Position numbers and translations under genes: made by a program
The notes under the pieces: generated by a model
What the model was told of the DNA's origin: nothing
Databases searched by the model: none
The model's input: only the letters and a program-made list of their open reading frames with translations
Assembly: GCF_000308855.1 (NCBI RefSeq)
Contig: NZ_BAGM01000131.1
Location: forward strand, 1 to 64,000
Direction of reading: 5' to 3'
Source of the DNA: Nocardia veterana NBRC 100344
GTDB lineage: Bacteria; Actinomycetota; Actinomycetes; Mycobacteriales; Mycobacteriaceae
Length of the DNA: 64,000 nucleotides
Shown here: positions 61,310-64,000 of the stretch, piece after piece
How the letters are laid out: the number at the start of each line of letters is the position of its first letter
How positions within the stretch are numbered: the first letter of the stretch is position 1

Positions 61310-62044
61310 ATGAGTCCGACGGAGATGGCCCAGGCCGCCGATGAGGTTGCCGGAATGGTGCACGGCAGCGATTCGGAGCCCACGACCCCGGTCGCCGAGC
61401 CCAGCGGGGTGCGGCGCGTGCTGCTGGTGTGGGATGCGCCGAACCTCGATATGGGCTTGGGGGCCATCCTCGGCGGCCGTCCGACCGCGGCCTATCGCCC
61501 GCGTTTCGACGCGCTCGGCCGCTGGCTGCTGGCCCGCACGGCGGAGCTGTCGGCCGGCAGCACACAACGCATCGAGCCGGAGGCCACGGTCTTCACCAAT
61601 ATCGCCCCGGGCACGGCCGACGTGGTGCGGCCATGGGTCGAGGCGCTGCGCAACGTCGGCTATGCCGTCTTCGCCAAACCGAAGATCGACGAGGATTCCG
61701 ACGTCGACAGCGACATGCTGGCACATATTCAGTTACGTCGCCGTGGCGCGGGACTGGCCGGGATCATGGTGGCCTCCGCGGACGGTCAGGCGTTCCGTGA
61801 ACCGCTCGAGGAGGTCGCCGCCACCGGGGTTCCGGTCCAGGTGCTCGGATTCCGCGAGCACGCGAGTTGGGCGGTGACGTCCGATATCCTCGACTTCGTC
61901 GACCTCGAGGACATCCCGGGCGTGTTCCGTGAACCGCTGCCCCGGGTCAGCCTCGACTCGCTGCCCGACGAGGGAGCCTGGCTGCAGCCCTTCCGGCCGC
62001 TGTCCGCGCTGCTCACCTCCCGCCCCGCTCAAGGAGTCGCTTAG
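61310..62044 (+). CDS. NYN-domain ribonuclease-like protein, Rv0207c-like
   Basis: A 244-residue NYN/PIN-like domain protein. The first conserved acid is in LLVWDAPNLDMGLG, with further Asp residues in DEDSDVDSDMLAHIQ and VASADGQAF, matching a metal-dependent nuclease centre. Starts ATG 61310 after GGGGGAAG, and its TAG overlaps the mmpL3 GTG by one base. Role in RNA processing is inferred. Confidence 0.82.
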   Translation: MSPTEMAQAADEVAGMVHGSDSEPTTPVAEPSGVRRVLLVWDAPNLDMGLGAILGGRPTAAYRPRFDALGRWLLARTAELSAGSTQRIEPEATVFTNIAPGTADVVRPWVEALRNVGYAVFAKPKIDEDSDVDSDMLAHIQLRRRGAGLAGIMVASADGQAFREPLEEVAATGVPVQVLGFREHASWAVTSDILDFVDLEDIPGVFREPLPRVSLDSLPDEGAWLQPFRPLSALLTSRPAQGVA

Positions 62045-64000
62045 TGTTCACCCGCTGGGGCGAGCTGGTCCACAAGTTCCGCTACACCGTGCTGGGTGTA
62101 GCGGTGGCCGCACTTCTCGCCCTGGGGGCGTACGGATTCGGTCTGGAAAACCATCTGAGCTCCAGCGGCTGGTTCGATCCCGGTGCGGAGTCCTCGCAGG
62201 CCGCCGTGCTCAAGGACGAGGTCTACGGCCGCGACCACATGTCCGATGTGATCGTCCTCTATACCGCTCCGGACGGTAAGACCATCGACGATCCGGAGTT
62301 CGGCCGCAAGATCACCGAGAATCTGAACAGCCTGCCCAAGGATCATCCGGACCAGATCGCGAAGGTCAACGTCGCCTACTGGAAGACCGATACCGGCGAT
62401 TGGAGCGCCTCGGCCACCGGTAGTAAGGACAAGAAGTACGCGTTCGCGTCCGTCGCCATCAAGGGTGACGACGACACGAGCACGATGAACAACTACCGCG
62501 CGGTCAAGGACGCCTTCTACATCCCCGGCGTGGATGTGCAGCTGGCGGGCATGCAGCCGGTCGCGGGCACGTTGAACGACACCATCGCCTCCGATCAGAA
62601 GCGCATGGAGATCCTGGCCATTCCGGCCGTCGCGATCCTGCTGTTCTTCATCTTCGGCGGTATCGTCGCCGCCGCGCTGCCGCTGATCATCGGCGGGCTG
62701 ACCGTCCTCGGCGCCAACGGCATCGTCATGGCGATCACCCACGTCACCGAGGTGAACTCGTTCGTCGGGGCCGTGGTGTCGATGATCGGCTTGGGCTTGG
62801 CGATCGACTACGGCTTGTTCATAGTCAGCCGTTTCCGCGAGGAGCTGGCCGAGGGTTACACCACCCGCCAGGCCGTCCGCCGATCGGTGATGACCGCCGG
62901 ACGCACGGTCACCTTCTCCGCGACCATGATCATCGCGGCCAGCGCCGGCATGCTGCTGTTCCCGCAGGGCTTCCTGAAGTCGGTCGCCTACGGCACCATC
63001 GCGACCGTGCTGCTGGCCGCGGTGGCCTCGCTCACCATCCTGCCCGCCCTGCTGTCGATCCTCGGGCCGCGGGTGGATGCGCTGGGACTCAAGCGGTTCC
63101 GCAAGACCAAGACGGCCGAGGAAGTCGAGAACGGATTCTGGGGCCGCACCACCCAGTGGGTGATGAAGCATCCGCTGAAGGTGGCGGTGCCGCTGTGCAT
63201 CGTCCTGCTGCTGCTGATCATCCCGGTGAAGAACCTGAAGTTCGGCGGGATCAGCGAAACCTATCTGCCGCCGGACAATCCGACCCGCATGGCGCAGGAG
63301 AAGTTCGACGAGATCTTCCCGCTGCGCCAGACCGACCCGATTCAGCTGGTCATCACCACCCAGAACACCAGCGAGATCAAGGCCATCCTCGACGAGGCCA
63401 GTGGCGCCCCGGGACTCACCGACCCCTTCGGCACGCCCGGCATCCCGCCGAACGGCTCCGACGTCTGGGTGTCCGAGGCGACGACGGCGCCGGACGCGAA
63501 CATCGAGGACACGATCGCCTATCTGCGCTCGATCCACGTGCCCGACGATGTGGATCTGATGGTCGGCGGCCAGCCGGTCCTGATGCAGGACAGCATCGAT
63601 TCGCTGCTGGATCGGATGCCGTTGATGATCGTGCTGGTCGTCTTCGTGACGACCCTGCTGATGTTCCTGACCTTCGGTTCGCTGGTGCTGCCGATCAAGG
63701 CGGCGTTGATGAGCGCCCTGGGCCTCGGCTCCACACTCGGCATCCTGACCTGGATCTTCGTCGACGGCCACGGCGCCGGCCTGCTCAATTTCACGCCGCA
63801 ACCGATCATGTCGCCGGTTCTGGTGCTGATCATGGCGGTGATCTACGGTCTGTCCACCGACTACGAGGTCTTCCTGCTCTCCCGGATGGTCGAGGCCCGC
63901 GCCCAGGGCGCGAGTACGACGGAGGCGGTGCGCACCGGTACCGCGCAGACGGGCCGCATCATCACCGCGGCCGCGCTGATCCTGCTGGTCGTGGTCGGCG
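62044..64000 (+). CDS. mmpL3: Trehalose monomycolate exporter MmpL3, 3' end outside window
   Basis: The first 652 residues are present; the frame is open at the window end. GTG 62044 overlaps the NYN stop. It is an RND-family flippase/exporter of trehalose monomycolate to the periplasm. The first helix and loop (RWGELVHKFRYTVLG) are followed by a large periplasmic domain. The proton-relay pairs are Asp255-Tyr256 in LAIDYGLFIVSRFREE and Asp606-Tyr607 in STDYEVFLLSRM. TMM supply and acetylation genes (tmaT-like, pgfA-like) lie 22-25 kb upstream. Confidence 0.95.
   Translation, partial: MFTRWGELVHKFRYTVLGVAVAALLALGAYGFGLENHLSSSGWFDPGAESSQAAVLKDEVYGRDHMSDVIVLYTAPDGKTIDDPEFGRKITENLNSLPKDHPDQIAKVNVAYWKTDTGDWSASATGSKDKKYAFASVAIKGDDDTSTMNNYRAVKDAFYIPGVDVQLAGMQPVAGTLNDTIASDQKRMEILAIPAVAILLFFIFGGIVAAALPLIIGGLTVLGANGIVMAITHVTEVNSFVGAVVSMIGLGLAIDYGLFIVSRFREELAEGYTTRQAVRRSVMTAGRTVTFSATMIIAASAGMLLFPQGFLKSVAYGTIATVLLAAVASLTILPALLSILGPRVDALGLKRFRKTKTAEEVENGFWGRTTQWVMKHPLKVAVPLCIVLLLLIIPVKNLKFGGISETYLPPDNPTRMAQEKFDEIFPLRQTDPIQLVITTQNTSEIKAILDEASGAPGLTDPFGTPGIPPNGSDVWVSEATTAPDANIEDTIAYLRSIHVPDDVDLMVGGQPVLMQDSIDSLLDRMPLMIVLVVFVTTLLMFLTFGSLVLPIKAALMSALGLGSTLGILTWIFVDGHGAGLLNFTPQPIMSPVLVLIMAVIYGLSTDYEVFLLSRMVEARAQGASTTEAVRTGTAQTGRIITAAALILLVVVG

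Noticed and set aside
62041..63801. 586-codon minus-strand frame
   Set aside because: Shadow of mmpL3, whose own frame is open to the window end.

Overview
This window comes from a high-GC, mycolic-acid-bearing actinomycete. The gene content points to Nocardia or a close relative: mmpL3, tmaT-like and pgfA-like genes for trehalose monomycolate export, aftD for arabinan synthesis, the fadE5/htdX/fabG4/fadA2 lipid genes, type VII secretion accessory genes, and many GTG or TTG starts. From memory of the M. tuberculosis H37Rv gene order, the backbone matches Rv0206c (mmpL3) to Rv0244c (fadE5), interrupted by genus-specific insertions. Functions are inferred from motifs and family knowledge. No database search was run.

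Layout. 1-9.2 kb: partial cysteine dioxygenase plus rhodanese, small secreted protein, tRNA-Gly(CCC), HesB-like protein, ECHDC3-like enoyl-CoA hydratase and lipoprotein, MazF/PemK-type toxin-antitoxin pair, hydrolase and hydratase, first DUF4185 secreted protein, methyltransferase, secreted pentapeptide-repeat protein, hydrolase. 9.5-14.1 kb: fadE5, second DUF4185 paralogue, 6-phosphogluconate dehydrogenase. 14.1-17.0 kb: an unusual minus-strand operon holding a secreted unknown, a 60-codon repeat ORF, a secretory lipase homologue that has lost its catalytic Ser and His, and a 30-residue hydrophobic microprotein. 17.5-23.4 kb: lpqI, tetR, htdX, fabG4 and fadA2. Shared TTAC-N6-GTAA palindromes lie before tetR, between fabG4 and fadA2, and before the distant fadE5.

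23.4-31.8 kb: accessory island of locally lower GC. It holds an EspC-like/large substrate/lipoprotein operon, VapBC, an ECF41-type sigma factor with a divergent DoxX protein, and a second type VII-associated pair. 32.1-41.3 kb: universal stress protein, isochorismate synthase, DUF2613 protein, aftD, tmaT-like acyltransferase, pgfA-like DUF3068 protein. 41.3-46.9 kb: MarR-controlled SgcJ/SDR/SgcJ operon, RibD-like reductase, flippase, DinB and SnoaL-like genes. 46.9-64.0 kb: cell-envelope membrane protein, broken AraC regulator, glycosyltransferase, methyltransferase, LppU-like protein, pckA, two dynamin-like GTPase genes, an intact secretory-lipase homologue, then trmB, a NYN-domain gene and mmpL3, which runs off the end.

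The common theme is construction of the mycolate/arabinogalactan envelope and fatty acid turnover. The most unusual items are the dead-lipase operon with its two small ORFs, the repeat-bearing genes with 72-bp in-frame units, the pentapeptide-repeat protein, the candidate TetR regulon and the type VII cassettes.
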